From NCBI RefSeq assembly GCF_003385115.1, contig NZ_QUNI01000004.1, forward strand, positions 194,459 through 258,458: a DNA stretch of 64,000 bases. The letters are read 5' to 3'. This DNA is from Flavobacterium aquicola. GTDB lineage: Bacteria; Bacteroidota; Bacteroidia; Flavobacteriales; Flavobacteriaceae. Within the stretch, counting starts at the first letter, position 1; every line of letters begins with the position of its first letter. Both the position numbers and the translations under genes were made by a program. The notes below the pieces were generated by a model, which was not told the DNA's origin, searched no databases, and saw nothing but the letters and a program-made list of their open reading frames with translations. Below are positions 1 to 9,289 of this stretch, in pieces.

Positions 1-3000
1 CGTTAAAACAAATTCCGCCAGTGGCTGTACTGCAACTGCAAGCGTGACCATAACCGTGGACAACAGTCCAATAACCGTAAGCGCAGGAAATCCTTTTACT
101 AAAACTTGCACCACTAATACTGCGGGTGCTTCAATCGGGGAAACTGCCGTGACAGGAAATACTTATTCCTGGACTTCCGTTCCTGCGGGATTTTCTTCTG
201 CAGAAGCTAATCCGATAGTCAATCCAGATCAGACTACTATATACACTGTCGTTAAAACAAATTCCGCCAGTGGCTGTACTGCAACTGCAAACGTGATCGT
301 AACTGTGGACAACAGTCCAATAACCGTAAGCGCAGGAAATCCTTTTACTAAAACTTGCACCACTAATACTGCGGGTGCTTCAATAGGAGAAACTGCCGTA
401 ACTGGAAACACCTATTCTTGGACTTCCGTTCCTGCGGGATTTACTTCTGGTGACGCTAACCCAACGGTTAATCCTGAGCAGACAACTGTCTATACTGTAG
501 TTAAAACAAATATAGCCAGTGGCTGTACTGCAACTGCAAACGTGACCGTAACTGTGGACAACAGCTCAATAACAGTAAGTGCTGGAAATTCTTTTACTAA
601 AACCTGCACTGCTAATACTGCGGGTGCTTCCATAGGGGAAACTGCCGAGATAGGAAATACTTATTCCTGGACTTCCATTCCTGCGGGATTTACTTCTACT
701 GAAGCTAATCCGATAGTCAATCCAGATCAGACTACTATATACACTGTCATTAAAACAAATTCCACCAGTGGCTGTACCGCAACTGCAAGTGTAACTGTAA
801 CTGTGGACAACAGCCCAATAACAGTAAGTACTGAAAATTCTTTTACTAAAACCTGCACTGCTAATACTGCGGGTTCTTCTATAGGGGAAACTGCCGTAAC
901 AGGAAATACTTATTCCTGGACTTCCGTTCCTGCGGGATTTACTTCTACTGAAGCTAACCCAATTGTAAATCCAGATCAGACAACTGTCTATACCGTGGTT
1001 AAAACAAATTCCGCCAGTGGCTGTACTGCAACTGCAAGCGTGACCATAACCGTGGACAACAGTCCAATAACCGTAAGCGCAGGAAATCCTTTTACGAAAA
1101 CCTGTATCACTAATATTGCGGGGGCTTCCATCGGGGAAACTGCCGTAAAAGAAAATACTTATTCCTGGACTTCCGTTCCTGTAGGATTTACTTCTACTGA
1201 AGCTAACCCTATGGTAAATCCAGATCAGACTACTATATACACTGTCTTTAAAACAAATTCCACCAGTGGCTGTACTGCAACTGCAAGTGTAACTGTAAAG
1301 ATGGATACTGCTATTCCGACATTAACAATATCAAACCCTCTTGTAGTATGTTCACCCGCTACTGTGGATATTACTAGTAATAAAATTCAAACAACAAATA
1401 ATGGAACAACAACCAAATATTACACCACTTTAGAACTAGCCAATTTGGGAGGTGTTTCTGATTTAACCACTCCATCTGCTATTAACAGCAGCGGTATCTA
1501 TTACATTAGAAGTGAATTTACAAATGGATGCTTTATTGTAAAACCAGTAGAAGTGTCTATAAATGCATGCTCAATTGCATTGGTAAAACAATCAGAATTA
1601 CATAATACAGGAAACTGTACCGCTGTTGGAGATAAAATAACATACACCTTTACTATTACTAATCCTGGGACTACACCTATTTCCAATATCACAATTACTG
1701 ATCCATTATTAGCCTCGCCTAACCCAAATGTTCCTATACTTTATGTCAGTGGAGATACAGATAGTGATGATAGTCTAAATTCAAGTGAAACATGGACATA
1801 CAAAGCTGATTATTCTGTAAATCAGTCAGATATTAATGTTGGAAAAATTATCAATCAAGCTGCTGTAAACGGAATGGTTTTAGGAACTAACAATATAAGC
1901 AGTTTATCTGGAACAGATATAAGTAACCATAATCCAACAATAACAGAATTATGTCAATCTCCAAGTATAAAAATTACTAAAGATGGTAACTATGTAGACA
2001 GCAACCAAGATGGAATAACTAATGTGGGAGATATCGTTTCTTATAATTTTGTAATTGAAAATACTGGAAATGTACCTTTGACCAATATTACCGTTACAGA
2101 TAATAATGCAGTAATTACGACAGGTTCCATTACTACATTGGCTGTTGGAGCAATAGATACAAATACATTTTCAGGTTCACATGCTATTACTCAAGACGAT
2201 ATTAATATTGGATATGTATACAATCTGGCAATTGTTACTGCCAAAGACCCAAATGACAATCCCGTTACAGATACTTCTTCAGACCCAACACCCTGTACTA
2301 CATGTCCAATCGATCCTAAGTGCCCAGATTGCACTATCACTCCTTTAACTCAATCTCCGGGACTAATAGTAATAAAAACAGCAGTAACCGAAAGCTATAG
2401 TAAAGTTGGAGACATAATTAATTATTCCATTATTGTAAAAAATACTGGCAATCAAACTTTACATCAAATAATTGTAAAAGACCCGCTTACAGGTTTAAAC
2501 ACAACTATAGCAATTTTAGAGCCAAATGCAAGTTCCGAATATTCACAAAGCTATTTAGTAACTCAAAATGATCTGGATAAAGGTTCGGTAACTAACGTAG
2601 CAACTGCAGATGGTTTAACGCCAAACGGCACTCCTATAAGTGCTTCCGATGATGAAATAGTAAAAGAAAAAACAAATCAAATCGATGCAGTTGATGATTC
2701 TGCAGGACCAATAGACGGCATAAATGGTGCAGTAAATGTCCTTAATGTATTTAATAATGATACTTTAAATGCAATCGCAGTAAATCCAGCTGATGTTAAA
2801 TTGACTTTGGTAACACCTGATGCTGCAGGCTTTATGACAATGAACACAGACGGTTCAATAGATTTAAAAGACGGTACACCGGCAGGAATTTACACACTAG
2901 TATATCAGATTTGTGAAAATGCAGACTTAGGAAATTGCGATACCGCTGCTGTAACCATAACAGTTATTTGTAACAATACTGCAAAAATCTCCGGACATGT

Positions 3001-4729
3001 TTTAAATTTAGGAACAAACACACCTTTGGCAAATGTTCCAGTGACTTTAATTCCGCAAAAAAACACAACTGGGCCAATTCTTATCCGAATTACAGATGCG
3101 CGAGGATATTATAATTTTACAGGAATGATTCCTGGTGATTATTTAGTACAAGTCCAAGATGCCAATTTAAATAGCGCTTACGGATTATATCCTGTAAATT
3201 CCAGTCTCTTTTTTACAGCTTTAGAATCATGTAAATATCAATCACACGATTTTGGATATGATAAATCTGATTTACCAGTCTTAGGTGATTTTGTATGGTA
3301 TGACGTAAATAACAATGGCATTCAAGATGAGTGGTTTGATGCTAATAATGATAATTTGGTTACTAAAAACATTCCGAATCAAGATGGTTCATTCGATTAC
3401 AGCAAATGGGAATGGATTGATCTTAATGGTGACGGAAGTTACACCGGAACACTTAATGTTGGGGAATTAAATGCAGCTGGTTTTGGCAATGCAAAATCTG
3501 AAAATATATTTGTAACAGGTCCAAACAGTTATTCTGACAAGGTTATTATAGGTATTCAAGGTTTTTGGAGAAACAGACCAGACGCTGGAGCTTATGGTGA
3601 TTATACTGTAGAATTAAAAATGGATGCTAACTTAGAGGCACAAGCATCTGCTATGGGAGCCACGGGATTAGTAAAAGTTCTGCCAAGTGATTCTAAAAAA
3701 ACTAGATTATCAAAAATTGCTAAACCAGCAAGTGTTGAAATATGTGGCCTTACAAATGAAAACCCGCAAACTGCTGTTGTTACTGCTGTTGATCCTGTTC
3801 ATCTAGATTTAGACTTTGGCATTAGCTGCAAAATGTTTGCTAATATCCAAGCTGTAGATGATGTTTATAATGTTACGCAATGTTCCATAGCAGATGAAAT
3901 TCGAAATGCGGTAACTAACGATTTACTTGATGGATTACCAGCATCAATTAGCGCATTCAAATTTAAGTTATTAACAAGTTTACCTCAAGATATAGATATC
4001 AGTATTGATGAGACAGGAAGTATATCTTTTTTAAACGGTGTTGCGGCTGGTCAATACATATTTGATTATGAAGTCTGTGAAGCTATAAACCCTGCAAATT
4101 GTGCGACAGCCACTATCACAATAAATGTTGCTCCGATAGAACCAATTACTATTGCTGGTCCTGCTGCTTGTAACGGTGATACAACTCCTGTTGATTTATC
4201 TAAATTTTTACCCGAAGGAACTCCTACAACTGGTACTTGGAATGACAGTGATAATACCAGAGGACTGGTTGGTAATATATTAAGCACAGCTGGAATACCT
4301 ATCAGCACATACAAATTCGAATATAAACTGGAAGGCGAATGTCCCAGAAGCATATTCTTGAACGTAGAAATTAATGATGATTGTACACCTCTTGCCTGCA
4401 AAGCTATTATTATTCACAATGCAGTTTCTGCAAATGAAGATAACAAAAATGATTATTTCGAAATTGAGAACTTAGAAAGCAATGATTGTTATAAAAATTT
4501 CAAAGTCGAAATCTTTAACCGTTGGGGAGTCTTAGTTTTTGAAAGAGAAAATTACAACAACGATGCTAATGCCTTTAGAGGACGATCCGAAGGCAGAACT
4601 ACAATTAATAAAAATGAAGGCTTACCAACAGGAACTTACTTTTACATAGTGAGTTACGACACCGTTGACGGAGTAGGCAAAACCTTAAGCATTAAAAAAG
4701 ACGGTTATTTATATTTAGTAAATAAATAA
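1..4729 (+). CDS. Giant T9SS-secreted surface adhesin, 5' end missing
   Basis: The reading frame is open from the first bases, in the middle of a repeat, so the gene starts outside the window; the GTG at 44 is internal. The visible part is about 1,575 residues. In order it holds five full 83-residue Cys-containing Ig-like repeats (bases 2-1246), three DUF11-like modules (about 1570-1950, 1960-2300 and 2355-2670, each with a GD-x-I-x-Y pattern), an Ig/cadherin-like stretch, a Cna-B-like module near 2990-3250 and an SdrD-B-like segment (DFVWYDVNNNGIQDEW near 3290). It ends in a gliding-type C-terminal domain (about 4400-4726: IFNRWGVLVFERENYN, GTYFYIVSY), the sorting signal for type IX secretion, type B. 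The PorP/SprF gene downstream fits export and anchoring of such a protein. The function as adhesin or gliding surface protein is inferred from family and context. Confidence 0.88.
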   Translation, partial: VKTNSASGCTATASVTITVDNSPITVSAGNPFTKTCTTNTAGASIGETAVTGNTYSWTSVPAGFSSAEANPIVNPDQTTIYTVVKTNSASGCTATANVIVTVDNSPITVSAGNPFTKTCTTNTAGASIGETAVTGNTYSWTSVPAGFTSGDANPTVNPEQTTVYTVVKTNIASGCTATANVTVTVDNSSITVSAGNSFTKTCTANTAGASIGETAEIGNTYSWTSIPAGFTSTEANPIVNPDQTTIYTVIKTNSTSGCTATASVTVTVDNSPITVSTENSFTKTCTANTAGSSIGETAVTGNTYSWTSVPAGFTSTEANPIVNPDQTTVYTVVKTNSASGCTATASVTITVDNSPITVSAGNPFTKTCITNIAGASIGETAVKENTYSWTSVPVGFTSTEANPMVNPDQTTIYTVFKTNSTSGCTATASVTVKMDTAIPTLTISNPLVVCSPATVDITSNKIQTTNNGTTTKYYTTLELANLGGVSDLTTPSAINSSGIYYIRSEFTNGCFIVKPVEVSINACSIALVKQSELHNTGNCTAVGDKITYTFTITNPGTTPISNITITDPLLASPNPNVPILYVSGDTDSDDSLNSSETWTYKADYSVNQSDINVGKIINQAAVNGMVLGTNNISSLSGTDISNHNPTITELCQSPSIKITKDGNYVDSNQDGITNVGDIVSYNFVIENTGNVPLTNITVTDNNAVITTGSITTLAVGAIDTNTFSGSHAITQDDINIGYVYNLAIVTAKDPNDNPVTDTSSDPTPCTTCPIDPKCPDCTITPLTQSPGLIVIKTAVTESYSKVGDIINYSIIVKNTGNQTLHQIIVKDPLTGLNTTIAILEPNASSEYSQSYLVTQNDLDKGSVTNVATADGLTPNGTPISASDDEIVKEKTNQIDAVDDSAGPIDGINGAVNVLNVFNNDTLNAIAVNPADVKLTLVTPDAAGFMTMNTDGSIDLKDGTPAGIYTLVYQICENADLGNCDTAAVTITVICNNTAKISGHVLNLGTNTPLANVPVTLIPQKNTTGPILIRITDARGYYNFTGMIPGDYLVQVQDANLNSAYGLYPVNSSLFFTALESCKYQSHDFGYDKSDLPVLGDFVWYDVNNNGIQDEWFDANNDNLVTKNIPNQDGSFDYSKWEWIDLNGDGSYTGTLNVGELNAAGFGNAKSENIFVTGPNSYSDKVIIGIQGFWRNRPDAGAYGDYTVELKMDANLEAQASAMGATGLVKVLPSDSKKTRLSKIAKPASVEICGLTNENPQTAVVTAVDPVHLDLDFGISCKMFANIQAVDDVYNVTQCSIADEIRNAVTNDLLDGLPASISAFKFKLLTSLPQDIDISIDETGSISFLNGVAAGQYIFDYEVCEAINPANCATATITINVAPIEPITIAGPAACNGDTTPVDLSKFLPEGTPTTGTWNDSDNTRGLVGNILSTAGIPISTYKFEYKLEGECPRSIFLNVEINDDCTPLACKAIIIHNAVSANEDNKNDYFEIENLESNDCYKNFKVEIFNRWGVLVFERENYNNDANAFRGRSEGRTTINKNEGLPTGTYFYIVSYDTVDGVGKTLSIKKDGYLYLVNK
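2..1310 (+). repeat. 249-bp in-frame tandem repeats in the adhesin gene
   Basis: The motif GTTAAAACAAATT or a close variant recurs at 2, 251, 500, 749, 998 and 1247, always exactly 249 bp (83 codons) apart. Some unit pairs are nearly identical at DNA level, pointing to recent duplication or gene conversion. The array runs off the left edge, so the copy number is unknown. Each protein unit has a Cys pair (KTC and SGCTA) and a YSWTSVPAGF core. Confidence 0.95.
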
Positions 4730-4852
4730 CGAAGAATGCTCTAGGCTAACAATACCCCTAGAATTTAAACCTTAAAACATTTCAATTTCAATATAAAGCC
4801 TCAAAACTAAGCTATTGCAAAATAGCCATTTTTAACCAACAAACTGCTAACT

Positions 4853-5764
4853 ATGAAAACAAAATTATTTTCACTCGTTTTAATGTTTACAGCTATTGCA
4901 AGTTTTGCACAACAGGATGCACAATATACTCAATATATGTACAATACAATAAATGTAAATCCAGCATATGCGGGTTCAAGGGGAGCATTAAGTTTTTTTG
5001 CTCTGCATCGTACACAATGGGTTGGCCTTGACGGAGCTCCTGTAACAAATACAATTTCTGTAAATACACCTTTCAATAACACTAATCTGGGAGCTGGTCT
5101 TTCAATTGTTAATGATGAAATAGGCCCATCGACATCCAATTCCATATCTGCTGATATTTCATATACTATTTCAGTATCTGAATCATATAGATTATCATTT
5201 GGAGTAAAAGGAACTGCTAATCTTTTTAATATTGATGTTAATAAATTAAATCCTGGGGATCAGACAGATGAACAATTTCAAAATTATGATAATAAATTTT
5301 CTCCAAATATAGGTGCAGGTATTTATTTGCATTCCGGTAAAGCTTATGTAGGATTTTCTATTCCTAACTTTATTGAAACAAATGCTTATAATGATAATGA
5401 TGTAGCAATTTATAAAGAAAAAATAAATTATTATTTAATTGGTGGTTATGTTTTTGAGCTATCGCCTTCAGCAAAATTCAAACCTGCATTTATGACTAAA
5501 CTGGTAGAAGGCTCTCCGCTGCAGGTTGATCTTTCTGCAAATTTTATGCTTATAGATAAAGTAGTATTGGGTTTAGGTTACAGATGGAGCGCTGCGATGA
5601 GTGCTATGGCCGGTTTTCAAATTTCCGATGCTTTCTATGTAGGATATTCGTATGACTTTGAAACTACAGCATTGAACAATTATAATTCTGGTACACATGA
5701 GTTATTCTTACGATATGAAATATTCCATAAAAACAGCCGAATGGTAACTCCGAGATTCTTCTAA
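4853..5764 (+). CDS. PorP/SprF family type IX secretion membrane protein
   Basis: A 303-residue outer-membrane beta-barrel protein of the PorP/SprF family. The N-terminus is a signal peptide ending at FAQ, followed by the family hallmark QDAQYTQYMYN and NPAYAGSRG. The rest alternates short beta strands and ends in the aromatic-rich LFLRYEIF region. SprF-like proteins usually sit just downstream of a large adhesin with a type B C-terminal domain and are needed for its secretion or attachment. Here the gene begins 123 bp after such an adhesin and is followed by an OmpA protein, so the three probably form one unit. Which substrate it serves is inferred from position only. Confidence 0.92.
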   Translation: MKTKLFSLVLMFTAIASFAQQDAQYTQYMYNTINVNPAYAGSRGALSFFALHRTQWVGLDGAPVTNTISVNTPFNNTNLGAGLSIVNDEIGPSTSNSISADISYTISVSESYRLSFGVKGTANLFNIDVNKLNPGDQTDEQFQNYDNKFSPNIGAGIYLHSGKAYVGFSIPNFIETNAYNDNDVAIYKEKINYYLIGGYVFELSPSAKFKPAFMTKLVEGSPLQVDLSANFMLIDKVVLGLGYRWSAAMSAMAGFQISDAFYVGYSYDFETTALNNYNSGTHELFLRYEIFHKNSRMVTPRFF

Positions 5765-5882
5765 AATAAAAATGTCTGTCTTTTTAAAGAGTAAGAGAAC
5801 TAACATCAATTATCTGGTATTAACTCTAGATAATTTTACTGAAAGATCTAAGTCGATTGATAGATTTATAAAAATAAATATT

Positions 5883-7829
5883 ATGAAAAACATTACTTTA
5901 CTTTACCTGACTATACTCCATCTTTTTGCTTTATCTCTATGTGCTCAAAAGGCAAAAATAGCCCGAGCAGATAAAAAATACGATAAATATGCCTATATAG
6001 ATGCTATAAAAACGTATGAAAGAGTGGCTAAAAAAGGGTATGAGTCACCGGATATGTATCAAAAAATTGGCAATTCATACTTCTTCAATTCAGAGTTGAC
6101 AGAAGCCTGTAAATGGTATGACCTTCTATTCGCATTAACAACTGATGTTGATCCCGAATATTATTATCGATATGCCTATTGTCTTAAATCTGACGGGCAA
6201 AATCAAAAAGCAGAAGAAATACTAAAAATTTACAATGAAAAGACTCAAAATAACGGGAAAGGAAAATATTATGTAAAGGAAGTTAATTATCTGGAGAAAA
6301 TAAAAGCAAATTCTGGAAGATACAAAATAAAAAATGCAGAAATAAATTCTAAATATTCCGATTACGGAAGTGCATTTTATGGTAACAAATTAGTATTTAC
6401 AACATCAAGGGATACTGGAGGTCTCGGCCAAAGAAGACACTCATGGAACGATCAGTACTTTACAAATTTGTATGAATCAAATTTAACAGGTGATTCATTA
6501 ACTCCTGAAAAAGCAGTTAAATTTTCTAGAAGTGTCAGATCAAGATTTCATGAAGCAAGTGCTGTTTTTACTAAAGATGGCAAAACAATGTATTTTACCC
6601 GAAACAACTATTTGGACGGAAAAAAAGGAAAAAACGAAAATAAAATTACTCTAATTAAAATATACAAAGCCAGTTTTGTAGAGAATGATTGGACAGACAT
6701 TAAGGAATTACCATTCGACAGCAATAATTATAGAACTGCACATCCAGCGCTTAGCCCTGACGAAAAAACTTTATATTTTGTTTCGGATATGCCTGGAAGC
6801 ATTGGTGAATCAGATATTTACAAAGTCAGTATTAATGATGATGGATCGTATGGAATACCCGTAAATTTGGGAAATATTATAAATACTCCTGGGAGAGAAA
6901 CCTTTCCGTTTGTAAGCGATGAAAATGAAATTTACTTTACCTCAGATACACATGCAGGACTTGGAGGTTTAGATGTTTTTGTTTCCAAAATAAATGCTGA
7001 TGGAACATTTGGCGAAGTACAAAATTTGGGTGCAGAGGTAAATTCACCTAAAGATGATTTTGCTTATTTAATTAATACAAAAAACCGAATTGGATTTTTC
7101 TCTTCCAATAGGGATGGCGGAAAAGGATTTGATGATATCTATCAATTTTTAGAAACTAAAAGACTTGCTCCAAAGTGTAAACCCGAATTGAAAGGGACAA
7201 TTAAAGAATTAGCCTCCGGAGTAATCATCGTCAATGCAAAAGTAACTCTTTATGATGATCTGCATAATGTAATAAATTCTACGGAATCAGATGAAAATGG
7301 AAACTATTCATTTAATGTGGATGAGAAAAAAACATATAGTGTAAGAGCTGAAAAAGATAATTATACTCCTGCAGAAAAAACCAAAACAATACAAATTGGA
7401 GACTGCCAAACTCAATTAGACTTAGATATTGAAAAAACGATATGCAAAGTAGCTGTTGGTGATGATTTAGGGCCTTGCTTTGGTATAAAATGGATTTATT
7501 TTGATCTGGATAAATCAGAAATAAAACCAGAAGCAGCATTAGATTTAGCCAAAATATTAGATGTTCTAAATCAAAATCCGAGCATGAAAATAGATATTCG
7601 TTCACATACAGACAGCCGTGCTTCTGCGAAATACAATCAAAGTCTATCTGACAGAAGAGCAAAATCAACTCACGACTGGCTAATTCAAAATGGTGTTAAC
7701 CCAAACAGGCTTAGTTCTAAAGGTTATGGTGAAACTAAAATAATTAACAGATGCAAAAACGGGGTGAAATGCACTGAAGAAGAACATGGAAAAAACAGAC
7801 GCAGCGAATTTATAATAACTGCTTTATAA
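5883..7829 (+). CDS. OmpA-family protein with TPR, PD40 propeller and CarboxypepD-like domain
   Basis: A 648-residue protein. The frame is open from 5772, but I place the start at the ATG at 5883 because it begins a clean signal peptide (MKNITLLYLTILHLFALSLC). Residues about 25-150 form TPR-like helices. Residues about 170-420 are PD40/WD40-like repeats (HPALSPDEKTLYFVSD, TFPFVSDENEIYFTSD). Residues about 430-520 form a carboxypeptidase-regulatory-like domain. The C-terminus is OmpA-like and binds peptidoglycan (IYFDLDKSEIKPEA, RSHTDSRAS, NRRSEF). It likely ties the SprF/adhesin complex to the cell wall. This domain order is common in T9SS-linked operons of Bacteroidota. Confidence 0.9.
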   Translation: MKNITLLYLTILHLFALSLCAQKAKIARADKKYDKYAYIDAIKTYERVAKKGYESPDMYQKIGNSYFFNSELTEACKWYDLLFALTTDVDPEYYYRYAYCLKSDGQNQKAEEILKIYNEKTQNNGKGKYYVKEVNYLEKIKANSGRYKIKNAEINSKYSDYGSAFYGNKLVFTTSRDTGGLGQRRHSWNDQYFTNLYESNLTGDSLTPEKAVKFSRSVRSRFHEASAVFTKDGKTMYFTRNNYLDGKKGKNENKITLIKIYKASFVENDWTDIKELPFDSNNYRTAHPALSPDEKTLYFVSDMPGSIGESDIYKVSINDDGSYGIPVNLGNIINTPGRETFPFVSDENEIYFTSDTHAGLGGLDVFVSKINADGTFGEVQNLGAEVNSPKDDFAYLINTKNRIGFFSSNRDGGKGFDDIYQFLETKRLAPKCKPELKGTIKELASGVIIVNAKVTLYDDLHNVINSTESDENGNYSFNVDEKKTYSVRAEKDNYTPAEKTKTIQIGDCQTQLDLDIEKTICKVAVGDDLGPCFGIKWIYFDLDKSEIKPEAALDLAKILDVLNQNPSMKIDIRSHTDSRASAKYNQSLSDRRAKSTHDWLIQNGVNPNRLSSKGYGETKIINRCKNGVKCTEEEHGKNRRSEFIITAL

Positions 7830-7850
7830 AATATAACCCTAAAAACAAAA

Positions 7851-7870
7851 AAACTGCCCAAGGGCAGTTT
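7851..7870. terminator. Bidirectional hairpin terminator
   Basis: A perfect 9-bp stem (AAACTGCCC / GGGCAGTTT) with a 2-base loop, with A-rich sequence before it and T-rich sequence after it. It lies between the convergent OmpA and CAP genes and can serve both strands. Confidence 0.8.
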
Positions 7871-7886
7871 TTCGCTATTTATTATT

Positions 7887-8393
7887 TTAAATTTTTACAA
7901 ATATATTAGTATAATACTTTTTACCGTTTGCAGGATTCTCTCGTATTGAAATACCAAAATGAGTAAAATCTCCTTCAATATTTTCTTTGTGGCCTTTACT
8001 TTTCATCCAGGCATCAAAGGCACCTTTGGCACTATTATAGTTGTAAGCAATGTTTTCACTTACATTTTTTGCACCTAAAACTTTTATTAAATTGGATGAT
8101 CGAGATTCAAAATCATTATGATTTACAACATTATTTGCAATCATATATTGATCATGCTCTTCTGATTTATATGAAATATGATTGATTCTCTCCAAAGCAT
8201 TTAAACCAATGCTTACTCTATAATTATTTATTAAAGTCATCGTCTCTAATTCGACTTGACTATAATCATATTTCAAAACAATTTCTGGTGTCTTAGCAGT
8301 TTCTGTCATTGCGGAATCCTCTTCAGCAGCACAAGAAATCATAAAACAAAAAAGGAGAACAAAAAAAGGAGAACAAAAACACTTCAATTTCAT
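7887..8393 (-). CDS. CAP-domain (SCP/PR1-like) lipoprotein
   Basis: A 168-residue protein with a lipoprotein signal (hydrophobic stretch then ISCAAEED; the Cys at about 21 would be lipidated). Residues about 50-165 form a CAP domain: LINNYRVSIGLNAL, EHDQYMIANNVVNH with the first conserved His, NVSENIAYNY with the conserved Glu, and AFDAWMKSKGHKENI with the second His. Bacterial CAP proteins are surface or periplasmic and mostly of unknown activity. It is transcribed alone, converging on the OmpA gene. Confidence 0.88.
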   Translation of the reverse strand: MKLKCFCSPFFVLLFCFMISCAAEEDSAMTETAKTPEIVLKYDYSQVELETMTLINNYRVSIGLNALERINHISYKSEEHDQYMIANNVVNHNDFESRSSNLIKVLGAKNVSENIAYNYNSAKGAFDAWMKSKGHKENIEGDFTHFGISIRENPANGKKYYTNIFVKI

Positions 8394-8553
8394 AGTATCT
8401 AGCAGTTAAATTTAAAGCAGATTGTGGGGCAAACTTCTTTAATATTAGGACTTTAGTAAATTTATCTTTTAAATTAACTAACAATTCCTTAAACTACAAA
8501 ATAAAACCGATGAAATACATCAAAACAAATAAACAATATATATTTTTCTTATA

Positions 8554-9198
8554 TTATGGAGCTAATCGAGAAATCGTCCACGAAAAATCTTTCTCCAGAC
8601 TGTATCGAATGCGGTCATGCAGACGATTTGGTCTTCCCTGCCAAAATTCGACTTCTAATGGTACTATCAAAAATCCTCCCCAATGTTTAGGACGTACTAT
8701 TTCTTTTCCTTCAAAATCTTTTTCTAGCTGTTTTAAATTCTCTTCAAGATAATTTCTAGAAGGCACAACTTCACTTTGATTTGAAACTATTGCTCCAAGT
8801 TTACTTCCGTCAGGCCTGGATTCAAAATAACCATCAGAATTATTCTCAGCCGTTTTTTGGGCAACTCCTTTTATAATCACCTGACGCTCCATGCTTTCCC
8901 AAAAAAAAGAGAGACATATATTTGGATTATTGGCTATAGCCCTGCCCTTTTCAGAATTATAATTAGTATAAAAAGTAAATCCTTCTTCATTGAATTTTTT
9001 CAATAAAACAACACGCGATTTAGGAAATCCATCCAATCCAATCGTAGAAACTGTCATTGCATTAACTTCGCCGCTTCCTTCAAAATCCTCGACCTCATGA
9101 AACCATCTGTTGAAAAGATTTATCGGATCTTCAGGAATTGAAGATTCTAATAATTCACTTTTTTCATATGATTTTCTATAATTGCTTAAATCGCTCAT
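8554..9198 (-). CDS. pdxH: Pyridoxamine 5'-phosphate oxidase
   Basis: A 214-residue FMN enzyme that oxidises pyridoxamine or pyridoxine 5'-phosphate to pyridoxal 5'-phosphate. Family motifs are clear: SRVVLLKKFNEEGFTFYTNY, SEKGRAIANNP, FFWESMERQVIIKG, SRPDGSKLGA and a C-terminal VEFWQGRPNRLHDRIRY that holds the PLP/FMN-contacting Arg residues. Full length for the family. The gene lies 91 bp downstream of rnz on the same strand, and the gap between them is filled with short CTAAG/TTAGGA-like repeats. Confidence 0.96.
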   Translation of the reverse strand: MSDLSNYRKSYEKSELLESSIPEDPINLFNRWFHEVEDFEGSGEVNAMTVSTIGLDGFPKSRVVLLKKFNEEGFTFYTNYNSEKGRAIANNPNICLSFFWESMERQVIIKGVAQKTAENNSDGYFESRPDGSKLGAIVSNQSEVVPSRNYLEENLKQLEKDFEGKEIVRPKHWGGFLIVPLEVEFWQGRPNRLHDRIRYSLEKDFSWTISRLAP

Positions 9199-9289
9199 TT
9201 TCTTTGATTACTTATTGTTAGATACTAAGGTTTTAAGTCTCTAAGTTACTTAGAATGTTAGGAACTTAGGAACTAAGCAGCTTTAAAAA
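9199..9289. repeat. Low-complexity CTAAG/ACTTAG intergenic stretch
   Basis: About 70 bp made mostly of short variants of CTAAG, CTTAGAA and TTAGGAAC around 9221-9277, between rnz and pdxH. It contains no open frame of note. Its spread elsewhere in the genome cannot be judged here. Confidence 0.5.

Noticed and set aside
2..1246. CRISPR or insertion sequence from the 249-bp repeats
   Set aside because: The repeats are in one open frame with a step of 83 codons and encode Ig-like units of the adhesin.
4066..4401. Long open frame opposite the adhesin C-terminal region
   Set aside because: It is antisense to a well-supported domain, has no start context and no family motif; treated as a shadow frame, as were all other frames lying opposite or inside the genes listed.
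44..4729. GTG at 44 as the true start of the adhesin
   Set aside because: The frame is open to base 2 and begins inside a repeat unit, so the gene is truncated by the window.
7312..7668. 118-codon frame opposite the OmpA domain
   Set aside because: Antisense to a conserved domain with a biased composition; no independent support.
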